64,000 bases of DNA from a bacterium (GCA_026416715.1 JAOAEQ010000014.1:1-64000), one strand, 5' to 3'; positions 8,836 to 18,970 are shown, numbered from the stretch's first letter. Program-made: numbers and translations. Notes: generated by a model from the sequence alone, not told the origin.

Positions 8836-9008
8836 CAAAAATTAAACCTGATACAAATTTGACTGTAGCGTTCGTAAGGTTCGTGAAAAGACCACCTTGT
8901 TTTATAACATTTGAATTACCCGCTACAAACGCTGCATTCTCCACGGTAAGAACTATATCTTTGTGTCAATATTCGATATCCACTTCCAAAGCGTTAGCAA
9001 ATGCCAGG

Positions 9009-9434
9009 TTATAAATCGCAAATAACTTGAATTATCCATTCGTTATCCTTCTGTTCTATCAGCAACTGATGATAGGTTACCGCTTTAATTTCATCAAAAA
9101 TATAATGCTTTTCCGGATTAAACTTTTCTCCGTGCAGCGTTCCTAGAATTCGATTCGGCGCGGGTAACTCAAGCTGATATTCTTTCGGTATAAAAGTTTT
9201 CGCGTCGTGTAAATAGAGGAGATAATTCAAAAAGTGGACTACTAAATCTTCTCTAGTACCTGCGGAAATATCTATCGGGTGTGACTCGGCCGTTTCAACA
9301 TATTTCATATCATGGATTGCTGCAAACATTCCTTTCGCGACATTAACTAACGCTTCTAGGAAAGATTTTCCAAATCCGCGAATCCCAATATCCGCAGTAT
9401 GATCTATATATTCGTAGCATTTATTATCGGTCAT
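9009..9434 (-). CDS. Archease
   Basis: A 141-residue archease. YIDHTADIGIRGFG at the start, DLVVHFLNYLLYLHD in the middle and IKAVTYHQLLI near the end are the family landmarks, and the length is typical. In other organisms archease activates the RNA ligase RtcB, which seals 2',3'-cyclic-phosphate ends in tRNA splicing or RNA repair. RtcB is commonly adjacent but is not in this window. Alone and cytoplasmic, it reads away from the ceramidase-like gene. Function is taken from the family. Confidence 0.9.
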   Translation of the reverse strand: MTDNKCYEYIDHTADIGIRGFGKSFLEALVNVAKGMFAAIHDMKYVETAESHPIDISAGTREDLVVHFLNYLLYLHDAKTFIPKEYQLELPAPNRILGTLHGEKFNPEKHYIFDEIKAVTYHQLLIEQKDNEWIIQVICDL

Positions 9435-9608
9435 TATTCAATGGAAAAACGATGTAAACGGATCCAACCTGATTCAGACAAATGCTGAATACCTGTTTGC
9501 ATCCGAAATAAACCGTCTGCAACCATTTTTTTATAGACAAATATATATAAAATCAAGTATAATCTACGCTGGGGATTTAGTCAACTTCATTGATTGGGGA
9601 ACCGTTTG

Positions 9609-10892
9609 ATGGTACTCGCTGGGGTAGCAAAAACTGATATAACTCCGCCGGTCGGAATCGAATTAACGGGATATATCGGACGACAGCAACCGTCGGTGGG
9701 AATCCACGACCCGTTATTTGCGAAAGCAATTGTTCTTGCTGATGGAAACACCAAACTTGCTCTTGTTTCCTGCGATTTATTAGCACTCTCTCGCGAATCC
9801 GTAGCCGCTATTCGTCAGGCAGTAAATCACCAGAGCCAAATCCCTCTTCAGAATATCCTCATCGCCTGCACGCATACCCATTCCGGTCCAGCAACGGTAT
9901 TTTTACGAAACTGCGGTACTGTGGATAAAGATTGGCTTGCGAAACTCGAACAGCAGATTAGTAATACGATTATAGCCGCAGCAAACTCAATGGAACCAGT
10001 CAACCTCGGGTTCGGAATCGGGACAGCGGATATTAATCTCGACCGACGCACCAAAAAAGATACCACCTTAAAACCGAATATCGTAGATAAATCGCTCGGT
10101 GTGATTAAACTCGACCTGATTACTGGCGAACCGCTTGCGATTATTATAAATTATACCTGTCATCCAGTAGTGCTAGCGGAAAAAAACCGCTATATTAGTG
10201 CGGATTATCCCGGTGCAGTTTGCGATTATATCTCGTCACGATATCCGAATGAACCGCTGGTAGTATTCTTCAATGGCGCTTGTGGGAATATTAATCCGGT
10301 CATACGTGGCGGAACCTGGGACGATGTTTACCGATTAGGTGAAATTATCGGCAAGCGAGCAATTGAAGTGCTCGATTCGATATCAACGAATGATGCTATG
10401 GCATTCTCCGCAATAAGTCAGGATGCAGAATTAGAACTTAAAATTCCAACCATTGCCGGGCTGGAATATGAACTTGATATTTTCCGCGAAAAAGCTGCGC
10501 TTATCCCGCAAGCTGAGTCAATGAACCAGCGGGTTAATTCCGCAATGGTTAGTTGGGCGGAAGAAACACTCAATTTACTTAAACGAGGGAAAGTATCGCA
10601 AACTGTTCCGCTAGAAATCCAGGTGATTAAACTCGGTGAGTTGATTCTGGTAGGAATCGGCGCAGAAGTATTCTGCGAAATCGGGCTAAATATTAAAAAA
10701 GAGGCTGGAGCACCAACATTGATTATCGGATATGCGAACCATGTTGTCGGATATATTCCAACACGAAAAGCCTTCGATGAAGGTGGGTATGAAGTTGATA
10801 CAGCATATCGCTATTATGGCAATTTCATGTTAACTCGGGATGCACAACATACCGTCGAAACTACCACTCTCCATCTAATCAAATCAATCTAG
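9609..10892 (+). CDS. Neutral/alkaline ceramidase-like hydrolase (N-terminal-domain type)
   Basis: A 427-residue protein matching the N-terminal catalytic domain of neutral/alkaline non-lysosomal ceramidases: AKTDITPPVGIELTGY at the start, CTHTHSGPAT with the zinc histidines, NYTCHPVVL, ISADYPGAVCDYI and VFFNGACGNINP. Bacterial proteins of this shape are often linked to glycan or lipid degradation, and their substrates are rarely known. It has no obvious signal peptide, unlike classical secreted ceramidases, and lacks the C-terminal domain. I chose the ATG at 9609 with GGGGA 8 bases before it. Confidence 0.85.
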   Translation: MVLAGVAKTDITPPVGIELTGYIGRQQPSVGIHDPLFAKAIVLADGNTKLALVSCDLLALSRESVAAIRQAVNHQSQIPLQNILIACTHTHSGPATVFLRNCGTVDKDWLAKLEQQISNTIIAAANSMEPVNLGFGIGTADINLDRRTKKDTTLKPNIVDKSLGVIKLDLITGEPLAIIINYTCHPVVLAEKNRYISADYPGAVCDYISSRYPNEPLVVFFNGACGNINPVIRGGTWDDVYRLGEIIGKRAIEVLDSISTNDAMAFSAISQDAELELKIPTIAGLEYELDIFREKAALIPQAESMNQRVNSAMVSWAEETLNLLKRGKVSQTVPLEIQVIKLGELILVGIGAEVFCEIGLNIKKEAGAPTLIIGYANHVVGYIPTRKAFDEGGYEVDTAYRYYGNFMLTRDAQHTVETTTLHLIKSI

Positions 10893-10999
10893 TTTGATTT
10901 GCCTTCACTGTAGGAATAAACGCTAGTTTAATTTAGGAAAATTATCGCTGTCCATATTTTCCGGTTTAGAAAATATCATTTTTTCGCTTTATGCTTTAC

Positions 11000-11028
11000 T
11001 GGTCAAAATTGTTGTGATTATCTATAAT
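11000..11028 (+). promoter_or_regulatory. Sigma70-type promoter for hemL
   Basis: TGGTCA (11000-11005), a 17-base spacer and TATAAT (11023-11028). It lies about 65 bases upstream of the hemL start codon. Confidence 0.5.
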
Positions 11029-11094
11029 CGCATTGGAAAAACTTATATAATATTTTATATATATGTTTTATACTATTAAAAAGGAATATTTTTT

Positions 11095-12378
11095 ATGAAC
11101 CATACGAAATCAAACCAGCTTTTTGCCAATGCACAAAAGTATCTAGTTGGTGGAGTGAACAGTCCGGTTCGCGCATTTCGTGGAGTTGGAGGAACCCCCT
11201 TTTTTGTTACCCACGGGAAAGGTGCATATATCTGGGACGTAGATGGGAATAGGTATCTCGATTATGTCTGTTCTTGGGGCGCATTATTATTCGGTCATGC
11301 GCATCCATCAATCGTTACATCTGTTCAATCCGCAGTTGAAAAAGGAACAAGTTTTGGAATTCCAACTGCACAGGAGACTGAGTTGGTTCAACTGATTCGA
11401 AAAGCGTTTCCATCTATGGAAAAGATTCGATTGGTTAATTCTGGGACTGAAGCGACGATGAGTGCAATTCGAGTCGCTCGTGGGTTCACGAAACGAAATA
11501 TCATTATTAAATTTGACGGCTGCTATCATGGGCATGGAGATAGTCTACTGGTTCAAGCAGGGTCAGGCGCAATGACACTTGGTATTCCCGATTCTGCTGG
11601 CGTCCCTGCAGATTTTGCAAAACATACGATTTCATTACCCTATAACGATTTGAATGCGGTTAAAAAAGTGTTTCGTAAACTCGGGAAACAGATTGCTGGC
11701 ATTATCGTTGAACCAGTTTGCGGAAATATGGGAGTCGTGCTACCGCAAGAAGGTTTTCTGCCCGGATTAAGAGATTTATGCACGCAATATGATGCCGTAT
11801 TAATTTTTGATGAAGTGATGACCGGATTTCGGGTCGCGTATGGCGGCGCGCAATCGGTTTATAATATTAATCCGGATTTAACGACGTTAGGCAAGATTAT
11901 CGGCGGTGGTCTGCCAATCGGCGTGTATGGCGGAAGAAAAGAAATTATGGATCTCGTCGCCCCGCTTGGTCCGGTATATCAAGCAGGAACATTATCCGGC
12001 AACCCGATATCCGTCGCTGCAGGAATCGCTATGCTCAAACTCGCTGCACAGATGAAGGTATATCAACAGTTAGAAAAGCGAACGAAACTGTTATCTGCTG
12101 GAATTCAGGAAGCTGCAAAAAAAACCAGGGTACCGCTTTTTTCCGTTTCGATCGGGTCAATGTTCTGCGGTTTTTTCACTGAGCAACCTGTCTATGACTA
12201 TGCAACCGCCAAATTATCGGACACTAAACGGTATGCAAAATATTTCCATCTGATGCTCGAATCGGGAATCTATTTTGCGCCATCGCAGTTTGAAGCCGGA
12301 TTTGTTTCCGCAGCACATACCGAACAGGATATCGAGAAAACTATCCGAGCGAGTCATAAGGTATTCAAAAAACTTTAG
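11095..12378 (+). CDS. hemL: Glutamate-1-semialdehyde 2,1-aminomutase
   Basis: HemL converts glutamate-1-semialdehyde to 5-aminolevulinate, the committed precursor for tetrapyrroles made by the C5 route. The 427-residue protein shows NSGTEATMSAIRVARG, FDEVMTGFR with the cofactor aspartate, and the PLP lysine K267 in LGKIIGGGLPIGVYGG. The N-terminal GGVNSPVRAF is diagnostic. It is not clustered with other heme genes here, but a siroheme decarboxylase-type protein at 60.5 kb suggests that the precursor feeds an alternative heme route. It has its own promoter. Confidence 0.97.
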   Translation: MNHTKSNQLFANAQKYLVGGVNSPVRAFRGVGGTPFFVTHGKGAYIWDVDGNRYLDYVCSWGALLFGHAHPSIVTSVQSAVEKGTSFGIPTAQETELVQLIRKAFPSMEKIRLVNSGTEATMSAIRVARGFTKRNIIIKFDGCYHGHGDSLLVQAGSGAMTLGIPDSAGVPADFAKHTISLPYNDLNAVKKVFRKLGKQIAGIIVEPVCGNMGVVLPQEGFLPGLRDLCTQYDAVLIFDEVMTGFRVAYGGAQSVYNINPDLTTLGKIIGGGLPIGVYGGRKEIMDLVAPLGPVYQAGTLSGNPISVAAGIAMLKLAAQMKVYQQLEKRTKLLSAGIQEAAKKTRVPLFSVSIGSMFCGFFTEQPVYDYATAKLSDTKRYAKYFHLMLESGIYFAPSQFEAGFVSAAHTEQDIEKTIRASHKVFKKL

Positions 12379-12520
12379 TAGAGAAACGAATAACTCTTCG
12401 ACTTCGTCCAGCGTAAACGAAAGAACTGAATAAGGCAAGAATTAAAAAAGCATTTCTCGTAAAGAACGCCATGGTTTTATTTAACCATTTAATTTATTTA
12501 ACTATTTACCTAGCAATTTG

Positions 12521-12877
12521 CTATTTCCATCTCGTCTGTTTTGTATACGTCGCTCGCATTCTGCCGTATCGTTCCATCGCAGATAAGGTTCTGCCACATT
12601 GCGGACATATCGGGTCACGGCTAGTTACTTTCTTCTGGCAATACGGACATTCTTTGGTATAGTAGGAAGCTAAACGGTTAACGCGAGTATTTCCGCATTT
12701 GGGACATTGCAATTTTTGCGGATAGAATCGTTTATAGATAACCCACGGGATAATTAAACAGAAAAATAATACTACTTCCAGAAAAACCTTAAACCCTGAA
12801 CGAACCTGTTCCGCTTTCCCACGAAATTCACAGTTCGGACAGTAGATAAAACACTGTTTTTTTCGCTCTCTTCCCAT
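12521..12877 (-). CDS. Zinc-ribbon membrane protein, function unknown
   Basis: A 118-residue protein with four CPxC knuckles: CPNC near residue 13, CPKC, CPYC and CPQC in the C-terminal half. A hydrophobic segment (about residues 31-47) lies between the first knuckle and the rest. The knuckles probably form two zinc ribbons of the double-zinc-ribbon type facing the cytoplasm. It is the last gene of a minus-strand run after the TadA gene. No enzymatic motif is visible. It may be a small adaptor; its function is unknown. Confidence 0.75.
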   Translation of the reverse strand: MGRERKKQCFIYCPNCEFRGKAEQVRSGFKVFLEVVLFFCLIIPWVIYKRFYPQKLQCPKCGNTRVNRLASYYTKECPYCQKKVTSRDPICPQCGRTLSAMERYGRMRATYTKQTRWK

Positions 12878-12923
12878 TCTATCTAGACCAATTCAAAAAA
12901 GCATGAACCATGGTATTAACGTT

Positions 12924-13685
12924 CTACTCTTGGATAAATACCCAATCACCAATTGTTTCCGCAGTTCCGCCATACATATATTTCGGATAAAATTTTCTAG
13001 GCCAATAGACGAATCGGTCGAAATGATGACTGCCAAGCGGCGGCATTAACCGCAGTTCATATCCGCCGGTTTCAAATCGAACCCATTTATTTTTACTTTC
13101 TTCCCGAACAGGCTTTTGCATCATGCCGGAAACGTATTCTAGCTTTTCATATTCTAAAACCGGATATCCCACCATCGGGATAGTTGGAATCTGGTCAAGA
13201 TATTTCGGAACCAAATCCGTTATCGAACTCGGATATTTTCCGAATTCAGTATGATACTGCTCCAATGCAGTAATTATCGGTTGAACGAGTTTTGCGGTAG
13301 TAAGCAATCTCGTATTTCGTATCTGCACTACCAGCTTCCCTGCTCCATAACAAAAGATAAAATTCAGCAGTAACATCAACCCGACTGTCCGGAGCAAATT
13401 CCGCTGAAGTTTCTGGAACAACGAAACGATAAAAATAACTAGTCCTGTAGGACCGCCAAAAAGGATAATAAGACTTAATATCGGGAAAATAAAATAGGTT
13501 ACTAACGCGTTATAGAAAACCAATTCGAGCCAGCGATTATTTAAGAACGGCACGACTTGAATAAAAAAAACCAATATCGGCACAACTACTACCCATAGAA
13601 ACCCAAGGAGAATATATTGTACATATCTATTTTTCTTTTTAGATTTCTTCTTCGGAACGCTCTTGGTTTTAAGATATTTCAGCAT
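12924..13685 (-). CDS. Multi-span membrane protein with a pseudopilin-like tail segment
   Basis: A 253-residue protein with a very basic N-terminus (KKKSKKKNRY), three or four membrane segments within residues 25-130, then an exported C-terminal part. The segment EQYHTEFGKYPSSITDLVP resembles the conserved stretch of GspG/PilE-type pseudopilins, in which a young filament protein aligns with its secretion system. There the motif follows a single N-terminal helix; here it follows several. It lies between tadA and a zinc-ribbon gene on the minus strand. Function unknown. Confidence 0.7.
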   Translation of the reverse strand: MLKYLKTKSVPKKKSKKKNRYVQYILLGFLWVVVVPILVFFIQVVPFLNNRWLELVFYNALVTYFIFPILSLIILFGGPTGLVIFIVSLFQKLQRNLLRTVGLMLLLNFIFCYGAGKLVVQIRNTRLLTTAKLVQPIITALEQYHTEFGKYPSSITDLVPKYLDQIPTIPMVGYPVLEYEKLEYVSGMMQKPVREESKNKWVRFETGGYELRLMPPLGSHHFDRFVYWPRKFYPKYMYGGTAETIGDWVFIQE

Positions 13686-13695
13686 AGAGAATAAG

Positions 13696-13748
13696 TATTA
13701 GGAATCGAGGAAACTAAGAAAAACCACTGGTTTCTCGATTTTCTAATA
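13696..13748. repeat. Imperfect hairpin between tadA and the next gene
   Basis: Arms at 13696-13714 and 13730-13748 pair along 17 positions with small bulges (core AATCGAG/CTCGATT). It is not followed by a T-run, so it may slow or process the transcript rather than end it. Confidence 0.45.
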
Positions 13749-13751
13749 ACC

Positions 13752-14207
13752 TTACTTTTCTTTTCTCAATTTTTTAAAGAATTGTTGGAGTAATTCTCGG
13801 CATTCGGATTCCAAAATTCCGCTGGTTATTGCAATCCGATGGTTCAGGTGCGGATGATTGACGAGATTAACCACCGAGCCAGCAGCGCCGGATTTCGGGT
13901 CGCTGACTCCAAATATCAATCGTTCAATATGCGCAAGTACCATCGCCCCAGCGCACATCGGACAAGGCTCTTTCGTGACGTAAATCCATGCGCCATCTAA
14001 TCGTTTCTGATTCAGCTTCTGACACGCTTCCCGAATCGCAAGCAGTTCCGCATGGGCAGTAGCGTCGGTAGTAGTAATATTCGCATTATTCGCTCGGCTG
14101 ATTATCTGACCTTGATATACGACCACTGCGCCAACTGGCACTTCGTTTAATTCCGCTGCGGATTGCGCTAGTTCAATCGCTTCTCGCATATATTGTTCAT
14201 CAGTCAT
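13752..14207 (-). CDS. tadA: tRNA-specific adenosine deaminase
   Basis: TadA deaminates A34 to inosine in tRNA-Arg(ACG), allowing wobble decoding. The 151-residue protein has the deaminase zinc site H52 in HAE (E54 is the proton shuttle) and PCPMC with C82 and C85, plus GAVVV before it and ALGARYPKSGA-like GVSDPKSGAAGSV after it. The ATG at 14207 gives the normal family length; an open frame extends upstream but is not conserved. A divergent secreted protein starts 149 bases away. Confidence 0.95.
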   Translation of the reverse strand: MTDEQYMREAIELAQSAAELNEVPVGAVVVYQGQIISRANNANITTTDATAHAELLAIREACQKLNQKRLDGAWIYVTKEPCPMCAGAMVLAHIERLIFGVSDPKSGAAGSVVNLVNHPHLNHRIAITSGILESECRELLQQFFKKLRKEK

Positions 14208-14282
14208 AATGAACCCAAAATCAACTGGATTATTGCCGGTGTATCCGCATAATCGAACTCGTTTATTTTTACAAATATCCGT

Positions 14283-14311
14283 TTTGCAATCGTATTTATC
14301 TATGATATTAT
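14283..14311 (+). promoter_or_regulatory. Extended -10 promoter for the large secreted GHL10 protein
   Basis: TTTGCA (14283-14288), a 17-base spacer and TATTAT (14306-14311) preceded by TGA. The distance to the chosen ATG at 14356 is about 45 bases. Confidence 0.45.
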
Positions 14312-14355
14312 TATATAGAATAAAGGAGTCTATTGAAAACCGAAAGGATAACAAG

Positions 14356-17300
14356 ATGAAAGTAGCTATTATAACTAAAGTATCTGTTATAGTTTCCCTA
14401 TTATGTTTAATCACAATTGCAGGAGCAGATATTATTGTAGAAAGTGGTATCGGTGGGTTGAACCGTTCATATTATTACGAAGTAGGTAGCCGATGGTTTG
14501 ATAGTACGAGCAAAAGTACTGCTGAAGGATTAACCCCAGGTATTCTCTCACGGTTTGTTAACTTGCAAACGTATCCAAATGATAGGGATACTGCGGTATT
14601 TCGCCCATATATTAATACTGCGGGTAACTATCAAGTTTTTGTAAGTTGGAATCTTGGAAATGCATCTACTGTTCGGCATACTATCTATTATTCTGGCGGG
14701 ACAGCGATTCAAGATTTGTTACAGGATGGGTATGGTCAATCGACTCCTAGCAATGCAAATATCTGGATTCCGCTAGGAACTTACAATTTTGCTAGCGGTA
14801 CTAGCGGTCGAGTTGAAGTAACGAGCACGTACGTAAGCGGCCGTCCGGGACCGATTGGTAATTATCGGGTATATGCTGATGCGGTTAAATGGGTTTGGGC
14901 AGATGCACCCGTTACGCCAGTTGCAGCGTTTACCGGTACCCCGACGACTGGGCAAACTCCATTAACCGTTTCATTTACCGATAACTCGTTAAACAATCCG
15001 ACATCATGGTTTTGGGATTTTGGTGACGGAACTACGAGCACTGTTCAAAATCCACAACACACTTATTCAACAGTTTCAGCAATAACCTATTATACCGTTA
15101 AACTCATTGTTTCAAATTCTGCCGGAACGAGTACCACGATAAAAACGAATTATATCCGCGTTACCGCTCCGTCATCTCCGCCACCAATTGCAATCGATTC
15201 CGTCACGCGAACCGGGATTATTGTTGATAATTTAGATTCTGGATTTAGTTATTTCGGTGCATGGTCGCTAGCAACCGCATATGGACAATGGGCATCGAAC
15301 TATCGACTAGCGACTACGGTAAACAATAATCTTTCAAACGCAACCGCTCGATGGCGACCGACATTGCCTGATAGTAAAAAATATAATGTTTATGTTTGGT
15401 ATCCGGCGACGACAAACCGCGTTCTCGATGCGCGGTATCGCATCTATTATTCCGGTGGAAATGAAACATTTTATGTCAACCAGACAGTAAACTATGGCGG
15501 CTGGTTCTATTTAGGATGTTTCAGTTTCGCTTCCGGGACAACCGGATATGTTGAATTGACGAACGCAACGCGAACCTCTGCTGGTTCATACTGGGTCGGT
15601 GCAGATGCAGTTATGTTTGAAGCGATAACGACCATTATTGTTGATGATAGCTTGCATTATAATAACCAATTTAAAATAACTGGCAGTTGGTCGGTAAGCA
15701 CTTCACCGCAGTATTTCTACAGTACTACGGCGCGATATGTCAGCGCGGTTACGTCCGGATTAGCTACCAGAACTGCAATTTGGCGACCGCATCTTCCAGC
15801 AAATGGTATCTATCAGGTTGAAGTATGTTATCCATCAGAAATTCTCGGGCAAACCTTAGCGAAAGATGCGAAGTTTACTGTGTATCATAAGACTGGCTAC
15901 GAGCCGGTGATTGTGCCACAATATGCGCATGGGAAATTTCTCGGCGGACATTGGTTTGATTTAGGTGTATTTGCGTTTGATAGCGGAACAACGGGATATG
16001 TCGAGTTAACCAATCTCGCGCCGGAATCGAACGGTCGTGTCGTTGCAGCGGATGCGGTTCGGTTCACGACCTATTCTCCGTTACCGGCTAGGGAAGGCGG
16101 AGAATTCCGTGCATTCTGGGCACACGGAATTAATGTTATGGGTCTACGAAGTATTCAAGAAGTAACCGCAATGATTGATACCGCGCGAATGGCGAATTAT
16201 AATGCGATAATCGTCCACGGGCGGGTTGCCGGTGATGCTTATTACGATTCCGCATATGAACCGAAATCGTCTGCGTTAGGCGCAAATACGACGTTCGATG
16301 CGATATCGGCTTGTGTCGCCTATGCGCATGATACCTCCGGCGGAAAGCCGTATATCGAGGTACATCTCTGGATGAACCCCTATCGCGATTATCGAACCGA
16401 TATGCCGCCTACTGATACTACAATGCATCTATTTTATCTCCATCCGGAATGGATTGATCAGACGTATAGTGGAACGACTCTGGTAAATAATATGATGTTC
16501 ACTAATCCAGCTATACCGGATAATCAAGATTATCATATCAAAGTCTGGATGGATGCGATTCGGAATTACGACGTTGACGGAATTCATACCGATGATTATT
16601 TCTATCAAGGGAGTAGCTGGGGATATAATACGATAGCGATTAGTCGGTTCTCAACAGAATTTGGATATTATCCATCAACCAATGACGCAAATCATGGTAA
16701 CTGGCGCCGACAAGAAGTAACCAGTTTTGTCCGGCGTGTATATGCGGAATCATTAACTATCAAACCGCATATTAAATGGTCGAAATCGCCTGTCGCTTCT
16801 GGGAGTATGATTCCGTATACTTCGAGCGCAGCGTATGCGAGCGGTTTTTCCGATTGGATTGATTGGTTAAAAAACCATTATATCGATGCGTTCGTCCCAG
16901 AAGTATATACCGGATTCAATTCGACTTTTACGACCAACGTCTGGTTTTCAACTGATACGGCAAAAGCATATGGTCGGCATAACTACGTCGGGTTAGCCTG
17001 CTACTCGCAGACAACTGCAACGATTATGACCGAAATTAACTATTGCCAGAATTCAGCGAAATCTCATGGTACGGTCTGCTTTACCTATCATCAACAGACG
17101 CCTGCTCCAATAGATAATCCGGGGTTCTATTCAATCATAACCACGGTGGTGTTTGCAAAACCGACAACAACACCGGCGATGCCGTGGAAATCGAATCCAC
17201 CGGGTGGTATCTTAAAAGGGGTTGTTGGTTCCAATCTTGCACCATATAAATTCTATAGCGGGAAATCGTTATATAAAGCGCTGGTAACCTATACCGGTCC

Positions 17301-17529
17301 ATACGGTTCCGGGTCAACGTATACTGACGGTTGTGGGTATTATTGTATGTTTGATGTGCCGTATGGAGTTTATACAGTTACTGCATATCCACCGCCTGGG
17401 GTCGTTTTAGCACCGGTATCAGTTCCTAACGTTCAAATCATTCGTGGTGTACCGACGCGAGTCGATTTGTTTTTAGATACGGTACCGGTAGAACTCTCAG
17501 CATTTACTGCAGAAGCGGTGAAACCGTAA
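14356..17529 (+). CDS. Large secreted GHL10-family protein with golvesin-like and PKD domains
   Basis: A 1057-residue exported protein. A signal peptide covers about 1-25. Golvesin/Xly-like carbohydrate-binding modules fall at about 27-178, 287-425 and 429-572. A PKD domain (189-270, with WDFGDGTTS) lies between the first two. The glycosyl-hydrolase-like GHL10 TIM barrel (DUF187) spans about 580-932 (REGGEFRAFWAHG, VDGIHTDDYFY). A carboxypeptidase-regulatory-like domain (948-1045) and a short tail, PVELSAFTAEAVKP, follow. I chose the ATG at 14356 with AAAGGA seven bases before it; the frame upstream is not conserved. It probably binds and cuts a polysaccharide outside the cell; the substrate is not shown. 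A second GHL10 gene follows. Confidence 0.88.
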   Translation: MKVAIITKVSVIVSLLCLITIAGADIIVESGIGGLNRSYYYEVGSRWFDSTSKSTAEGLTPGILSRFVNLQTYPNDRDTAVFRPYINTAGNYQVFVSWNLGNASTVRHTIYYSGGTAIQDLLQDGYGQSTPSNANIWIPLGTYNFASGTSGRVEVTSTYVSGRPGPIGNYRVYADAVKWVWADAPVTPVAAFTGTPTTGQTPLTVSFTDNSLNNPTSWFWDFGDGTTSTVQNPQHTYSTVSAITYYTVKLIVSNSAGTSTTIKTNYIRVTAPSSPPPIAIDSVTRTGIIVDNLDSGFSYFGAWSLATAYGQWASNYRLATTVNNNLSNATARWRPTLPDSKKYNVYVWYPATTNRVLDARYRIYYSGGNETFYVNQTVNYGGWFYLGCFSFASGTTGYVELTNATRTSAGSYWVGADAVMFEAITTIIVDDSLHYNNQFKITGSWSVSTSPQYFYSTTARYVSAVTSGLATRTAIWRPHLPANGIYQVEVCYPSEILGQTLAKDAKFTVYHKTGYEPVIVPQYAHGKFLGGHWFDLGVFAFDSGTTGYVELTNLAPESNGRVVAADAVRFTTYSPLPAREGGEFRAFWAHGINVMGLRSIQEVTAMIDTARMANYNAIIVHGRVAGDAYYDSAYEPKSSALGANTTFDAISACVAYAHDTSGGKPYIEVHLWMNPYRDYRTDMPPTDTTMHLFYLHPEWIDQTYSGTTLVNNMMFTNPAIPDNQDYHIKVWMDAIRNYDVDGIHTDDYFYQGSSWGYNTIAISRFSTEFGYYPSTNDANHGNWRRQEVTSFVRRVYAESLTIKPHIKWSKSPVASGSMIPYTSSAAYASGFSDWIDWLKNHYIDAFVPEVYTGFNSTFTTNVWFSTDTAKAYGRHNYVGLACYSQTTATIMTEINYCQNSAKSHGTVCFTYHQQTPAPIDNPGFYSIITTVVFAKPTTTPAMPWKSNPPGGILKGVVGSNLAPYKFYSGKSLYKALVTYTGPYGSGSTYTDGCGYYCMFDVPYGVYTVTAYPPPGVVLAPVSVPNVQIIRGVPTRVDLFLDTVPVELSAFTAEAVKP

Positions 17530-17668
17530 TCTAATCAAAAGAAAAGGAACGGATGAACGAAAAAACAAACCGCAAAATGCGCGCAACAGAAAATGTAAAG
17601 GTTGCAAAGCGGTTAATCTAACCCATTTAACTTATTTAACCTAAATCTACCATAAGGAGAAAATCTCC

Positions 17669-18970
17669 ATGCAACGAAAATCCCGATTTACTCTGTTACT
17701 TTGTCTCGTCTGCTGGATTAGTCTTTCAATATGTTACGGTGAAACCACTCGAAGGGAGACACAAGAAGTGAAACCAATGAAGTCTGAACCGGTCGTTAAC
17801 CCTGAGCACGAAATCCGAGCGCTCTGGGTAACCCGGATGAATTATAAAACTGCAGATGATGTAAATAAAATTATTACCAACGCTTATAACTATAACTTCA
17901 ATCTAATTCTGTTTCAAGTTCGCGGTAATGCGACGGTATTCTATAAATCGAAATATGAGCCCTGGGCTTGGGAATTAACCAGCACTTCAACTTCGACTAC
18001 CAGCACTGCTGAAGCAGTTAAATCGCTGGGAAAAGATCCTGGCTGGGACCCGCTAGCGACTGCAATTGATACTGCGCATGCGCTCGGACTTGAACTTCAC
18101 GCATATATGAATACCTTCCCAGCGTGGAAAGAAACCGTTCCACCGCCGGAAAATGTCAATCAGCTCTGGAATACACACCGAGATTGGTTTATGCAGGATA
18201 GTGCTGGTAATGTTATGTGGCCGCAAGATTGGTGGTCGTATTGGTATACGTTCATAGACCCTGGGGTACCAGAAGTACAGGAATATTTAACCAATATTTA
18301 TCTGGAGGTTGTTCAGAACTATGATGTTGATGGAATCCATTATGATTATATCCGCTATCCTGGAGAAGTTGGAGATTGGTCATTCAATCCGATATCGGTT
18401 AAACGGTTCACTGAAACCTATGGTGACTCGCCGCATAAGTTACCAGCGTTATGGAATGAATGGAAACGAACGCAAATAACCGAATTAGTTCGGAGAATAT
18501 ATCGTGCAGTGAATCAGGTAAAACCTGGTCGGATAACTGTTTCTGGGTCAGTCGCAGGAACCTGGGATAACGGATATACTAAATATTTTCAAGACCGAAG
18601 AACCTGGCTTGCGCAAGGAATCATTGATATGACCAACCCGATGTGTTATGTTACCACCTATAGCATTTTTTCCGCTGAAGTAGATGAACATCTAAAAAAT
18701 TCGTTCGGTCGGTTTGTGTGTCCGGGTATAGGAGTCCATCGAACGATGACCCCAGACCAGTTACTCGAACAAGTTGAGTTGGTTCGGAAACTCGGTGCTC
18801 CGGGGATAACCTTTTTTGCCTATAATAATTTATTCCCAAAACACCAACCGAATAAACTAGCGCAAGCTCTATTGACCGGACCATTCTCCCGCAAAGCAGT
18901 TATACCTCCGATGCCATGGAAACAAACTACGCGTTCTATCAAATCCCAAGAAAGACAAGAGGGAAATTAA
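17669..18970 (+). CDS. Secreted GHL10-family glycosyl-hydrolase-like protein
   Basis: A 433-residue protein with a signal peptide (about 1-24, ending ICYG) and a single GHL10 (DUF187) barrel starting with EIRALWVTRMNYKT and including VDGIHYDYIRYPGEVGDW, the family metal/substrate strand. It resembles the barrel of the preceding gene, and both barrels end in a xxMPWK motif. The AAGGAG site lies 10 bases before the ATG. It is cotranscribed or closely neighbouring with the 1057-residue protein. Members are thought to act on bacterial or algal polysaccharides; the substrate is unknown here. Confidence 0.88.
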   Translation: MQRKSRFTLLLCLVCWISLSICYGETTRRETQEVKPMKSEPVVNPEHEIRALWVTRMNYKTADDVNKIITNAYNYNFNLILFQVRGNATVFYKSKYEPWAWELTSTSTSTTSTAEAVKSLGKDPGWDPLATAIDTAHALGLELHAYMNTFPAWKETVPPPENVNQLWNTHRDWFMQDSAGNVMWPQDWWSYWYTFIDPGVPEVQEYLTNIYLEVVQNYDVDGIHYDYIRYPGEVGDWSFNPISVKRFTETYGDSPHKLPALWNEWKRTQITELVRRIYRAVNQVKPGRITVSGSVAGTWDNGYTKYFQDRRTWLAQGIIDMTNPMCYVTTYSIFSAEVDEHLKNSFGRFVCPGIGVHRTMTPDQLLEQVELVRKLGAPGITFFAYNNLFPKHQPNKLAQALLTGPFSRKAVIPPMPWKQTTRSIKSQERQEGN

